Below, in pieces: positions 1 through 9,660 of a stretch of 37,075 nt of DNA. The stretch covers positions 1-37,075 of the forward strand of contig JAEINM010000002.1 in assembly GCA_016342385.1 (NCBI GenBank), read 5' to 3'. Under the pieces are notes generated by a model. That model saw nothing but the letters and a program-made list of their open reading frames with translations, was not told the origin of the DNA and did not search any database. Positions within the stretch are counted from its first letter, which is position 1. Every line of letters begins with the position of its first letter. This stretch comes from Spirochaetaceae bacterium. GTDB lineage: Bacteria; Spirochaetota; Spirochaetia; DSM-2461. A program made the translations under genes and the position numbers.

Positions 1-2357
1 TTCAGATCTTCACGCTTGATGACTCCAATTGTCGTTCCAGGCACTATTGTGGCTATATTTCTAAGGGCAATTCGTTTACCTTCAACAATCAGCTGAAGAT
101 TCTGTAAACTCTGTAATGAGTCTCTTGAATCTTCTTTATACCTGACGTTAATGTCGTATTCATCATCACCGACTCTATATTTACCGACAGATGATCCATT
201 GATAGCACTCCTGATAGTCGATGCAATTGCCTGTGTGCTCAATCCATAAAAAGCGGCTTTTTCTCTATTAACTTCAATGAGAAACTCAGGTTCTGAAGCT
301 TCAAAATCTGTATCTGCAATTTTTACCTCATCATATTCTCTTATAATAGATAAAAGGCGAGTACTCAATTCCCCAAGAATTGTATAGTCATCTCCGATCA
401 CCCTGTATGAGATATCATTTCCACCCATACCCGTATCACTTTCAACAATAATATTGGCACCGGTAATAGTGGCAAGATTCTGACTCAACGCCACCTGGGC
501 ATCTTCACCGGAAATTTCCCTATCATTGTAATCGGTATAATTTACGGTAATAGATGCATCACCTCCTGCATTGGTATTTGAGGTAAAACTGGCTAATGAC
601 GCAGGTGATGTTGGTATAACTGCTTCTATTCTCTTAACGATTTGATCGGTCTCCTCTATTGAGGTTCCGCTGGGAGCATCAATGCTAACCCGAACCTGAC
701 CGGGATCCATATCGGGAAAAAATACAGGTTCTTTCCCGAAAAGGCCATAGAGGACCATTCCAACAATGCAGATGACTACTGAAATGACAATGAACCGCAC
801 TGCTCTTTTTATAGAAAAAGTGAGTACTTTATAATAGCCATGCTGAAGTTTTCCGAAAAAACCGCCTCCATCTACCATCTTTTTTTGTGCTTTATCTGAT
901 ATTCTTAAAAATTTGGAACAAAATACTGGTGTGATTGATAAACCGACAGCTAAAGATGCCAGAAGAACAATAATGACTGTTTTGGGAATGAAGGACATGA
1001 ATTCACCCATTATTCCCGGCATAAATAAAATAGGAAAGAATACCAGACAGGTTGTCATCGTTGATGCGATAATGGCTCCCGCCACCTCTTTTGTACCATC
1101 AATGGCAGCCTCTTTCCGTGCTTTACCCATTGCTGCATGGCGGAAAATATTCTCAACTATAACGATTCCATTATCCACCAGCATTCCCAGGGCCAGAATA
1201 AGACTGAATAATACCATCTGATTGAGAGTTATACCTAATAGCTGTAGAACAAAAAATGAGATTAACATGGAAAATGGTATGGCAATGGATACAAATATGG
1301 AATTAGTTTTTCCCAGAAAGAGGAATGTCACCAGTAAAACCAGAATAATACTGGTGAACATATTGTTCTCGAGGTCGGCAATCATATTATTGATAATATT
1401 TGAATTATCACTGGTTATAATAATCTCTCCACCGCTGGGCATTTGAGATTCCATCTGATTAATAATTACTTTTGCACTATCGATTAACGCTAAGACATTA
1501 GCACCGACCTTTTTCTTAACCTGAAGAGTAATGGCGGATTCACCATTAATTCTCGCATAGGATTCAGGATCCGCCGGCTTAAAAGAGACATTTCCCAGAT
1601 TGCTCAATTTAACCTTTTTCCCTTCAGACTGCACTATTATATCAGCAAATCCATAGGGATTTTTTATCTCGCCTGTTACAGAAAGAGAATAGTTTTTCCT
1701 GCTGTTTTTTAAGATTCCTCCGGGAATCGTCGTGTGTTCACTCATTATAGCATATTGAACATCGTCTATAGAAAATCCGTAGTGTTCCAGTTTTACCGGA
1801 TCCAGTTCGACAGCTAGTTCCCATGTCTGATCTCCAGACATGGTTGTATCTAAAACTCCATCAACAGTGTTTAACTGCTCCTGTAAATCTTTTGAAAAAC
1901 TATCCAGGACAGCAACTCCTTTGGGGTGAGAGAGTACAATTGTCAGTACCGGTGCCCAGTCTGACATAGTCACTTCTTTTACAACCGGTTCATTGGCATC
2001 TTCAGGAAGATCACTTTTTACACTGTCTACACGGTCTTTAACTAACCTCAGAGCCTCTTCGACAGTTTTATCAGCAGAAAACTCAAGCCATATGGATGAA
2101 TAACTCTGATAAGTGCTTGATGAAATTAGTTCAAGCCCATCGAGACCGTTGAGTTCGTTCTCTATTTTTGTGGTTATGAGAGACTCAATATCACCGGCAG
2201 ATACGCCACCATAAGCAGTATTGACCATAATCCATGGGACTTTGATCTCCGGTTCAGCTTCTCTCGGCAGGGTTTTATAGGCATTAACGCCGACAATAAC
2301 AATTAGCAGGGCAAAACAGAGAACAGGTATGAATTTGTTTACAAGAAATTTGATCAT
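1..2357 (-). CDS. RND-family efflux transporter, inner-membrane permease (C-terminus truncated by window edge)
   Basis: Reverse-strand translation from ATG at 2357 is open to the window edge and absent from the ORF track. It reads MIKFLVNKFIPVLCFALLIVIVGVNAYKTLPREAEPEIKVPWIMVNTAYGGVSAGDIE..., then ...LALGMLVDNGIVIVENIFRHAAMGKARKEAAIDGTKEVAGAIIASTMTTCLVFFPI, the typical RND/AcrB-like signature. Confidence 0.93.
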   Translation of the reverse strand, partial: MIKFLVNKFIPVLCFALLIVIVGVNAYKTLPREAEPEIKVPWIMVNTAYGGVSAGDIESLITTKIENELNGLDGLELISSSTYQSYSSIWLEFSADKTVEEALRLVKDRVDSVKSDLPEDANEPVVKEVTMSDWAPVLTIVLSHPKGVAVLDSFSKDLQEQLNTVDGVLDTTMSGDQTWELAVELDPVKLEHYGFSIDDVQYAIMSEHTTIPGGILKNSRKNYSLSVTGEIKNPYGFADIIVQSEGKKVKLSNLGNVSFKPADPESYARINGESAITLQVKKKVGANVLALIDSAKVIINQMESQMPSGGEIIITSDNSNIINNMIADLENNMFTSIILVLLVTFLFLGKTNSIFVSIAIPFSMLISFFVLQLLGITLNQMVLFSLILALGMLVDNGIVIVENIFRHAAMGKARKEAAIDGTKEVAGAIIASTMTTCLVFFPILFMPGIMGEFMSFIPKTVIIVLLASLAVGLSITPVFCSKFLRISDKAQKKMVDGGGFFGKLQHGYYKVLTFSIKRAVRFIVISVVICIVGMVLYGLFGKEPVFFPDMDPGQVRVSIDAPSGTSIEETDQIVKRIEAVIPTSPASLASFTSNTNAGGDASITVNYTDYNDREISGEDAQVALSQNLATITGANIIVESDTGMGGNDISYRVIGDDYTILGELSTRLLSIIREYDEVKIADTDFEASEPEFLIEVNREKAAFYGLSTQAIASTIRSAINGSSVGKYRVGDDEYDINVRYKEDSRDSLQSLQNLQLIVEGKRIALRNIATIVPGTTIGVIKREDL

Positions 2358-2358
2358 T

Positions 2359-3408
2359 TTAAGCCTCTTTATTTATAACTGCGACCTGTTGAGAATCGAC
2401 TATGAGGTGAAGTCCTTCGTGAACGATGATTTCTCCTCCGTTCAATCCGGAAAAAACAACGCATTCAGTTACATCCGATGGTCCCAATTCCACGTAGCGT
2501 TTGATAACTGTCTCACCTTCAAGAATCATAACGTAATCCCCGCTGTCTTCTCTTATTATGGAATCTGCCGGCAGTACAATATGATCGTCGTATCTATTTC
2601 GAAGAAGTTTTACTTTAGCAGTCGTCCCTGATAGAATCTTACTATCTTCATTATTGACAAGTATTGTTGCAGAAAATGTCAGATTTCTATCGGAACTTTT
2701 TCTGGAAAAGCGAACTAACTCACCCTCCCAAATTCGGCCTGGAAATAGATCCAGGGTAATCTGTGCGGGACTCCCCTCTTGAATACCTTCCATATCGGCT
2801 TCGGGTATTCCGATTTTAATTTCAATTTGTGAGAGATCTTCAATTAAAAAGGATTCATGCCCCGGACTGATCTCATCATCAGTATCAATATTTCTCGATA
2901 CAACGACTCCTGATATGGGAGCTATACAAAATGCACCGTTATAGGCTTTTTCCGCATCGAGCAGCTGTGCTTTGCTATTGAGCCACTGGAGATGAGCCTG
3001 ATCCACATTTATCTGGGAACTAGTACCGCTTTGGAGGAACCGTTTTAAAGCATTGTAATTGTCATGGCTGATTTTCTCATTTAAGATTGCCGAATCAAGT
3101 GTTAGCTGTGCTTTCTCTGATGAAATCAAAGACAAAGATTCGCCTTCAGAGACCAATGATCCCTCAGCGACATTAACCGACTCTACAGTTCCGCCAGTCA
3201 TACTGATTATGGAGGCTCGCTTGACTCCCTGAACACGGCCATAATACTCTCCGTATTCATAATAATCAGCTCTTTCCACTTTCAAAGTTGAAACTGGTGT
3301 TAAAGATATTTCTTTTTCAGATACAGTTGATTTTTCATTATTTCTGTTACAGCTGATAAAAAGTAATGTACATACTGCACATAGTATCCCGACACTTTTC
3401 TTCATCAT
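2359..3408 (-). CDS. RND efflux periplasmic adaptor (HlyD/MFP family), lipoprotein
   Basis: ORF 2359..3501. Likely start is the internal MMKKSVGILCAVCTLLFISCNRN (ATG ~3408, RBS GAGGAT, lipobox FISC). HlyD-like biotinyl/lipoyl hairpin region; immediately upstream of the RND permease. Confidence 0.88.
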   Translation of the reverse strand: MMKKSVGILCAVCTLLFISCNRNNEKSTVSEKEISLTPVSTLKVERADYYEYGEYYGRVQGVKRASIISMTGGTVESVNVAEGSLVSEGESLSLISSEKAQLTLDSAILNEKISHDNYNALKRFLQSGTSSQINVDQAHLQWLNSKAQLLDAEKAYNGAFCIAPISGVVVSRNIDTDDEISPGHESFLIEDLSQIEIKIGIPEADMEGIQEGSPAQITLDLFPGRIWEGELVRFSRKSSDRNLTFSATILVNNEDSKILSGTTAKVKLLRNRYDDHIVLPADSIIREDSGDYVMILEGETVIKRYVELGPSDVTECVVFSGLNGGEIIVHEGLHLIVDSQQVAVINKEA

Positions 3409-3682
3409 TATTTTATCCTCTACAAAAGAACACATGGTTCCAAGATTACTATTAGAAAACAAGATAGTAAAAAAAATGCCACTTGATAAAGTGAAAATCA
3501 TGGTTTTTTTAAATTGTAAACTGAAATTTAATATTTTCTAAAGAATATAAATGGAATTGTTAAATAAGACGACTCCTTTTTTTGTATATTTAAATTTTAA
3601 AATTATGTGTTCCATATAAAAATCATAAAGTATAATTGATTCCTATATTTGTAATAGAATTAACTATATGCCGGGAGTTGTT

Positions 3683-4465
3683 GTGAATAAAATCTTAATC
3701 TGTTGTATTGGATGCCTAATACTCGTCTTTGTTTTCAGTTGTGATACTTCTCTATCGGATGGCACAGATATACTGAGTTTTACCATTACCGGGATTGTGG
3801 GAAAGGCGGAAATAGATCCCATTAACAAGACAATTGACTTTCGTATACGGCCGATTAACCTTGTTGGTCTAAATCCTGTTATTACTGTAACAGAAGGAGC
3901 CATTTTTACTCTTGAGGGAGATCTTGTCGATGGTAAAGCAGTAGATTTAATAGTTACTGCAGAGAATGGGAAAGAAGCAAAATGGAGTATTACAGCAAAT
4001 ATGAATCGTGGCATCTACTATGAAATAGATGGTATACCCCACTCATTTTCTTATGGTTTTACCGATAATACCAACATAATAACAGCTGAAGAATGGGGAA
4101 ATGGTGAGCCTTGTATAACTTCAGACTTACGTATTTTTGCAGCTACCCATATATTCCATAAAAATTTAGTTTCCTATAATCCCGATGAATTTGTCATAAT
4201 CACCTTAAGCTCATTTAGCGCTGGAAATTATGATGAGAGCGACGTCGGTTTTTTATATTCCTTTGATGAAGACCAGAATAATTCTGCTGATTCGGGAATC
4301 ATAACAGTATCAATGAGTCTTGTTCTAGAAAATGAAAGCACTTTAGGTGATGATCTCTATGGAAGTTTTAATCTAATCGGAGAAGATCCTTTCCTTACTG
4401 TACCTATTCCTATAAATGTCACAAATGGTTATTTTAAAGTGCTTTCTATAGTTCATGCATTTTAA
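3683..4465 (+). CDS. Putative lipoprotein with N-terminal DUF5018/PKD-like beta-sandwich repeat
   Basis: The track starts at ATG 3668; GTG 3683 preceded by GGGAG gives a cleaner signal peptide (NKILICCIGCLILVFVFSC|D). The segment ILSFTITGIVGKAEIDPINKTIDFRIRP...LNPVITVTEGAIF...WSITAN resembles DUF5018-type repeats. Confidence 0.7.
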   Translation: MNKILICCIGCLILVFVFSCDTSLSDGTDILSFTITGIVGKAEIDPINKTIDFRIRPINLVGLNPVITVTEGAIFTLEGDLVDGKAVDLIVTAENGKEAKWSITANMNRGIYYEIDGIPHSFSYGFTDNTNIITAEEWGNGEPCITSDLRIFAATHIFHKNLVSYNPDEFVIITLSSFSAGNYDESDVGFLYSFDEDQNNSADSGIITVSMSLVLENESTLGDDLYGSFNLIGEDPFLTVPIPINVTNGYFKVLSIVHAF

Positions 4466-4609
4466 AATATAGGATGTATGATTTATCTCTATAAATTATA
4501 ATGAGGAAAAAGTTCCAATTTTTTTAATCCGATATTCTTTTCCGAAATTTTCTCACTATTGAAAATCCACCTATTTCTCAGATATTATTGAGAGGGAAAT
4601 TTATAAAAA

Positions 4610-4643
4610 AAGCCCTCCCGTTTTTCTGAAAACGGGAGGGCTT
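4610..4643 (-). terminator. Rho-independent terminator downstream of ppdK
   Basis: AGCCCTCCCGTTTTTCTGAAAACGGGAGGGCT hairpin followed on the minus strand by a T-tract (plus-strand AAAAAAA at ~4605-4611). Confidence 0.9.
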
Positions 4644-4664
4644 TGGTAATATTAAATATAAAAA

Positions 4665-7331
4665 TTATCTGTTGTTAATAACAGCATGTGCTGCAGCAAG
4701 TCTTGCTATGGGAACTCTGTAGGGAGAACAGGACACAACGTTAAGTCCCGCTCTATAGCAGAAGTCGATAGAAGACGGTTCACCACCGTGCTCTCCGCAG
4801 ATACTTGTTTTAAGGTCGGCTTTAGTCTGACGACCTTTAGCAACACCCATGTTAACAAGCTGCCCGACACCATCCTGGTCGAGAACCTGGAAGGGATCAT
4901 CTTTTAGAACTTTCTTGTTGATGTATTCCGGAACGAATCCACCGACATCATCACGAGAGTAACCAAAAGTCATCTGAGTAAGGTCATTTGTACCGAATGA
5001 GAAGAAGTCAGCGTATTTAGCCACTTCATCAGCCGTTAAAGCTGCTCTAGGAATCTCAATCATTGTACCGATCATATACTCAACTTTCGAACCGGTATTT
5101 TTTAGAACTTTATCAATGACAGCCTGAGCATTTTCTCTCAGAACTTTTAGCTCACTGACAATACCCACAAGAGGAATCATGATTTCAGGAAAGACTTTAA
5201 TACCTTTCTTAGTCATTGTAGCTGCTGCAGTCATAATCGCTTCTACCTGCATATCATAGATTTCAGGATAAGTGATTCCGAGACGACAACCTCTGTGACC
5301 AAGCATAGGATTCTGCTCTGAAAGACCTTCCAGTCTTATTTTAAGAGCTTTAGCATCCATACCCATTTTCTTAGCAAGAGAATTGATTTCATCATCTGTG
5401 TGTGGAACAAATTCGTGTAGAGGAGGATCGAGAAGACGTACAGTAACGGGAAGTCCGTCCATAGCTTCGAAGATTCCTTCAAAGTCTGTAATCTGGAGTT
5501 TCAGGATTGCTTTAAGAGCTTCTTTTCTCTCTTCAACAGTGTCGGAAACAATCATAACGCGGAATGCTTCAAGTTTTTCACCTTCGAAGAACATATGCTC
5601 AGTTCGACATAGACCAATACCTTCAGCTCCGAATTCTCTGGCTTTCCGTGCGTCTTCAGGAAGATCTGCATTGGTTCTTACACCGAAACCATCTTTTATT
5701 CCCTTTCTTCTTGCACCGAGTCGAACTTCATCAGCCCAGCCTAGGAATGTATTGAGGTTACCTGACAGTTCAGGAACTATCAGTTTTGCAGTACCCGAGT
5801 AAACATTACCATCAGTACCATTTATTGTGAGAGAATCACCTTCTTTATATATTTTTCCATCTATAGTGGCTGTTTTATCAGAGACTGAAATAACAACGGC
5901 TTTACATCCGGCAACACAGGGGCGCCCCATTCCTCTGGCAACAACAGCTGCGTGGGAAGTCATACCGCCAGTGGCTGTCAGGATACCTTCAGCAGCATTC
6001 ATTCCACCGATATCTTCAGGAGAAGTTTCTTTTCTTACAAGAATAACTTTTTCACCTTTAGCTTTTGCAATTTCTGCCGCTTCTGCAGTAAATACGATTG
6101 TACCTGCAGCAGCACCTGGAGATGCGTTGAGACCTTTTGCAATAGATACAAGATCTTTCTCATAAGCAGGGTCAATCATAGGGTGAAGGAGCTGATCCAA
6201 CTGGTCAGGAGAGACCATGATCAGGGCTTCTTCTTTAGTCCGCATTCCTTCATTTACCAGGTCAACTGCTATGTTTACAGCAGCATTTCCGGTTCTTTTT
6301 CCATTCCTTGTCTGGAGGAGATACAATTTCCCTTCCTGAATAGTAAACTCAAGGTCCTGCATATCTTTGTAGTGGCCTTCCAGTTTATCTTTAATATCTA
6401 CAAGTTCTTTGTATATAGCGGGATTCTGATCTTCAAGAGTAGACAGTTTCAGAGGAGTTCTTATTCCGGCAACAACATCTTCACCCTGGGCATTCATGAG
6501 ATATTCACCATAAAAATAGTTTTCACCAGTAGAAGGGTCTCTTGAAAAACAAACACCAGTACCGGAAGTGTCTCCATAGTTACCGTACACCATAGACTGA
6601 ACGTTTACGGCAGTACCAATCAGATCGGCAATTTTATTAATTTCTCTATATTTAATAGCTCTTTCGTTATTCCAGGAACCGAATACCGCATCGATTGCGG
6701 CCCAGAGCTGCTCTTTCGGATTTTGAGGGAAATCTTTTCCTGTGGTTTTTTTGTAAACAGCAAGATATCGCTGAACAACTTCTTTCAGGTCATCTGCATC
6801 AAGGTCAGTATCGAACTCAACACCTTTTTCTTTTTTAACAGATTCGAGAGCAACTTCAAAATCATGATGTTCACAACCGCTTACAACATCGCCATACATC
6901 TGAATAAATCGTCTGTATGAATCCCAGGCAAAACGAGGGTTACCTGTGTTTTTTGCGATACCCTCAACAGCTTCTGTTGTTAAACCAAGGTTCAGGACTG
7001 TGTCCATCATTCCCGGCATGGAAACCGCGGCACCTGATCTGATAGAAACGAGTAAGGGATCATTGGGATCACCAAGGGTTTTACCCATCTCTTTTTCAAG
7101 TTTAGCAAGATTTTCATCAACCTGTTTTTTAATATCATCTGTATAAGTACGGTTGTTATCGTAATAACTTTTACAAACTTCAGTTGCAAGAGTAAATCCG
7201 GGAGGGACAGGTACACCAAGATTTGTCATCTCACAAAGATTAGCACCTTTTCCACCAAGAAGGTTTTTCATAGATGCATCACCTTCGGTAGCATTTTTAC
7301 CGAAATAATAGACCAGTTTCTTATCACTCAT
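4665..7331 (-). CDS. ppdK: Pyruvate, phosphate dikinase
   Basis: 888 aa. N-terminal KNLLGGKGANLCEMTNLGVPVPPGFT; catalytic-His segment GGMTSHAAVVARGMGRPCVAG; C-terminal TIM-barrel motifs FGTNDLTQMTFGYSRDD and CGEHGG. Confidence 0.97.
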   Translation of the reverse strand: MSDKKLVYYFGKNATEGDASMKNLLGGKGANLCEMTNLGVPVPPGFTLATEVCKSYYDNNRTYTDDIKKQVDENLAKLEKEMGKTLGDPNDPLLVSIRSGAAVSMPGMMDTVLNLGLTTEAVEGIAKNTGNPRFAWDSYRRFIQMYGDVVSGCEHHDFEVALESVKKEKGVEFDTDLDADDLKEVVQRYLAVYKKTTGKDFPQNPKEQLWAAIDAVFGSWNNERAIKYREINKIADLIGTAVNVQSMVYGNYGDTSGTGVCFSRDPSTGENYFYGEYLMNAQGEDVVAGIRTPLKLSTLEDQNPAIYKELVDIKDKLEGHYKDMQDLEFTIQEGKLYLLQTRNGKRTGNAAVNIAVDLVNEGMRTKEEALIMVSPDQLDQLLHPMIDPAYEKDLVSIAKGLNASPGAAAGTIVFTAEAAEIAKAKGEKVILVRKETSPEDIGGMNAAEGILTATGGMTSHAAVVARGMGRPCVAGCKAVVISVSDKTATIDGKIYKEGDSLTINGTDGNVYSGTAKLIVPELSGNLNTFLGWADEVRLGARRKGIKDGFGVRTNADLPEDARKAREFGAEGIGLCRTEHMFFEGEKLEAFRVMIVSDTVEERKEALKAILKLQITDFEGIFEAMDGLPVTVRLLDPPLHEFVPHTDDEINSLAKKMGMDAKALKIRLEGLSEQNPMLGHRGCRLGITYPEIYDMQVEAIMTAAATMTKKGIKVFPEIMIPLVGIVSELKVLRENAQAVIDKVLKNTGSKVEYMIGTMIEIPRAALTADEVAKYADFFSFGTNDLTQMTFGYSRDDVGGFVPEYINKKVLKDDPFQVLDQDGVGQLVNMGVAKGRQTKADLKTSICGEHGGEPSSIDFCYRAGLNVVSCSPYRVPIARLAAAHAVINNR

Positions 7332-7366
7332 AGTCAGCTTTCATCCTTATAATTGTTTTCACAAAA

Positions 7367-7395
7367 ATCATAAAGGCTATGAAAACTGCTGTCAA
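7367..7395 (-). promoter_or_regulatory. Sigma-70-type promoter for ppdK
   Basis: Minus strand TTGACA (7395-7390), 17-nt spacer, TATGAT (7372-7367), ~35 nt upstream of the ppdK ATG. Confidence 0.7.
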
Positions 7396-7455
7396 TAGAA
7401 AGAGTCGTAAAGGGTAAAAAAATAGCAGCTATATGTCCTTACTGGATAAAGAATA

Positions 7456-7487
7456 AAGCCCCCCTACTGAATAGTGCCGGGGGGCCT
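7456..7487 (-). terminator. Probable terminator downstream of the sigma factor gene
   Basis: GCCCCCC (7458-7464) pairs with GGGGGGC (7479-7485), inner ACT/AGT pairing, followed on the minus strand by TTTATTCTTTA. Confidence 0.65.
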
Positions 7488-7505
7488 GGTTAGTTCTTCT
7501 TGAGT

Positions 7506-8378
7506 TTAAGCAACATAGGCTTCAAGATATTGTTTTCTCGAAGGATGCTGAAGCCTGGAAATGGCTTTCTTTTCAATCTGTCTAATTCTCTCTTTTGTCA
7601 AATTGTATTTATCTCCAATCTGTTTAAGAGATAGAGGTTTCTCGTGATTTAAACCAAAGCGGAACTGAAGAATTTCGGCTTCTTTTTCTGAAAGCGTAAG
7701 AAGTACACTGTTAATATCTTCAACAAGAGATTTATCCATAAACTCTTCTTCCGGTAATTTGTGTCCCTGATCTTCTATAAAATCACCTAGATTGGAAGAA
7801 TCACGATCAGTGTAAACAGGTGTATCGAGAGAAACAAGATCTCTGGATATATTCACCAGGTCATCAACAATATCTTTTGATAGATGAAGTTCCTTGGCTA
7901 TTTCCTCGTTTTCCGGTTCTATTCCCTTTAGAGATGTTAATTCTCTTCTCTTTTTTTCTATCTGAAGAAGTTCATTAGATCTGTTAAGAGGGAGTCTGAT
8001 CATTCTGGACTTTTCGCATATGGCTTTTAATATAGACTGTCTTATCCACCAGACCGCATAGGAAATAAAATGATATCCTTTGTCGGGATCAAATTTATTA
8101 ATTGCATTTATTAGTCCTATATTGCCTTCATTTATCAAATCATCAAGAGGTAGACCCTGATTCTGATATTTTTTTGCCACATTAACGACAAAACGGAGAT
8201 TTGATTGGATTAGTTTATTCTGAGCATCCTTATCTCCCGTAATAGCTTTTCTGGATATTATATCTTCTTCTTCTCTTGTTAAAAGAGGAATCTTATTAAT
8301 TTCTTTCAAATAGATTGATATTATACTTTTATCTTCGGAATATCTGTTTTCATTTTTGTTAGCAGTATTTAATGACAT
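7506..8378 (-). CDS. Sigma-70 family RNA polymerase sigma factor (no region 1.1; group 2/RpoS-like architecture)
   Basis: Sequence includes LIQSNLRFVVNVAKKYQNQGLPLDDLINEGNIGLINAINKFDPDKGYHFISYAVWWIRQSI (region 2) and LSLKQIGDKYNLTKERIRQIEKKAISRL (region 4.2). Start re-assigned from 8459 to MSLNTANK at 8378, preceded by ACAGGAGGCTTT. Confidence 0.92.
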   Translation of the reverse strand: MSLNTANKNENRYSEDKSIISIYLKEINKIPLLTREEEDIISRKAITGDKDAQNKLIQSNLRFVVNVAKKYQNQGLPLDDLINEGNIGLINAINKFDPDKGYHFISYAVWWIRQSILKAICEKSRMIRLPLNRSNELLQIEKKRRELTSLKGIEPENEEIAKELHLSKDIVDDLVNISRDLVSLDTPVYTDRDSSNLGDFIEDQGHKLPEEEFMDKSLVEDINSVLLTLSEKEAEILQFRFGLNHEKPLSLKQIGDKYNLTKERIRQIEKKAISRLQHPSRKQYLEAYVA

Positions 8379-8431
8379 AAAGCCTCCTGTAAAAATACTT
8401 GCAATTATGGTGCCAAAAAAAATGAATTTCG

Positions 8432-8480
8432 GAATATAATAGTTAATATCTTGTAACATAACAAATTAACTATTATATTC
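8432..8480. repeat. 16-bp perfect inverted repeat upstream of the sigma factor
   Basis: GAATATAATAGTTAAT (8432-8447), 17-nt spacer, ATTAACTATTATATTC (8465-8480); the arms are exact reverse complements. Confidence 0.9.
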
Positions 8481-8566
8481 TGCATAAAATAATTAGCAGA
8501 TACAATATCATCTAAAGAGAAGTGTGTCATATTTACTCAATTAGAAGTTTTCGTATATATTGTGAG

Positions 8567-9238
8567 TCAAAAATCCCCAACTTCCAATTCTTCACTTGTT
8601 TTAATGCGTCCGCAGCATTGACTAAAGAGTATACCGCTGCCGCAAAGACATAAATCATTCATAGATAATTGATGTCCCGAATGAAAATCCGTATAAATGA
8701 CTTCATTATCTTTTTCTAAATAGGATATATCTGCAACGGGAAAGATAATGTTCTGATTGCGGAAAAATTTCAGTTTTCTATCAACAGACATATGGTCAAA
8801 AATACCAGATTGCAGCAGATTCACCCAGTGTTGAGAGATAATATCCTTGATGACATCTTTTTCTACTTCAGAACAAAAGCGGCTTACCTTTTTCATTTTA
8901 ATATATTTCTCTAACTGAATACTCATAAATGCCGCTTTATCATCTTCAATGTTAAATGTATGGACCGGTTGACCATATTTATTGGAGTGTCTTTGGATCA
9001 TTTCTGTCGAATGTCCGTTGTCTTTTAATTCTCTTGCAATATGCCAACAACGAAAAGCGGAGTCAGAACGTCCTAACTTTTTTAATGTCACACCGAGATA
9101 AAAAAGTGATTTTTCCAATCCGGATTTAGAAGACACAGGACATTGTGTAACAGCTGATTCAAAACATTTTAAAGCTTCCTTCAGATTCCGATCCGATAGA
9201 TAATTTTTCCCTTTTTTAAATTCTTTTTTCCAGTACAT
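8567..9238 (-). CDS. TPR-containing protein with C-terminal SEC-C motif
   Basis: N-terminal TPR-like helices (NYLSDRNLKEALKCFESAV); C-terminal CLCGSGILFSQCCG matches the SEC-C zinc-binding pattern CxCxSxxxxxxCC. Confidence 0.75.
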   Translation of the reverse strand: MYWKKEFKKGKNYLSDRNLKEALKCFESAVTQCPVSSKSGLEKSLFYLGVTLKKLGRSDSAFRCWHIARELKDNGHSTEMIQRHSNKYGQPVHTFNIEDDKAAFMSIQLEKYIKMKKVSRFCSEVEKDVIKDIISQHWVNLLQSGIFDHMSVDRKLKFFRNQNIIFPVADISYLEKDNEVIYTDFHSGHQLSMNDLCLCGSGILFSQCCGRIKTSEELEVGDF

Positions 9239-9304
9239 AGTAATAAATAGTCTCCGCCATTAACTTACTAATTTTCAATAAAAAGGGCAAATTTTCTTTT
9301 TATC

Positions 9305-9334
9305 TTGACCTTTGAATATTGAAAGTTTTATATT
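9305..9334 (+). promoter_or_regulatory. Sigma-70-type promoter for groES
   Basis: TTGACC (9305-9310), 17-18 nt spacer, TTATAT/TATATT (9328-9334), ~40 nt upstream of ATG 9373. Confidence 0.6.
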
Positions 9335-9372
9335 GTCTAAAGATACTTTTAATTAGTAAAGAGGTTTGAATA

Positions 9373-9639
9373 ATGACAGTTAAGCCATTAGGTGATCGTG
9401 TTCTTATTAAAATGAAAGAAGTTGAAACGAAAACAGCTTCCGGTCTGTATATTCCACAGACTGCACAGGAAAAAACGACAACAGGAACAGTAGTTGCAGT
9501 TGGCGATGATAAAGAAGTTATTACAGTAAAAGTCGGGCAGGATGTTATGTATGACAAATATGCCGGTACTGCAATTACAATCGATAACGTTGATCATCTT
9601 ATTGTTTCAATGGGTGATCTAATTGCTATTGTTGAATAA
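9373..9639 (+). CDS. groES: Co-chaperonin GroES (Cpn10)
   Basis: 88 aa: [34 protein letters not shown]...GTVVAVGDD...YDKYAGTAI... Characteristic of Cpn10. Confidence 0.97.
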   Translation: MTVKPLGDRVLIKMKEVETKTASGLYIPQTAQEKTTTGTVVAVGDDKEVITVKVGQDVMYDKYAGTAITIDNVDHLIVSMGDLIAIVE

Positions 9640-9660
9640 TTAGAACGTTACAATCTGTAT

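Noticed and set aside
913-1446. Plus-strand ORFs of 102 and 74 aa (913..1221, 1222..1446)
   Set aside because: Antisense to the RND permease, which has strong family motifs; no RBS or recognisable protein features.
2329-2631. Plus-strand 100-aa ORF
   Set aside because: Antisense to the MFP/RND junction; low-complexity hydrophobic translation.
3581-3606. AT-rich palindrome around AATTTTAAAATT
   Set aside because: Short and compositionally expected in A/T-only sequence.
3664-4014. Minus-strand 116-aa ORF
   Set aside because: Antisense to the lipoprotein gene, which has RBS, signal peptide and lipobox.
4686-7219. Several plus-strand and one or two minus-strand ORFs inside ppdK (up to 197 aa)
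   Set aside because: Out-of-frame/antisense shadows of a highly conserved enzyme; composition looks like reverse-complement translation.
9300-9597. Minus-strand ORFs antisense to groES (85 and 69 aa)
   Set aside because: Shadow ORFs of groES.
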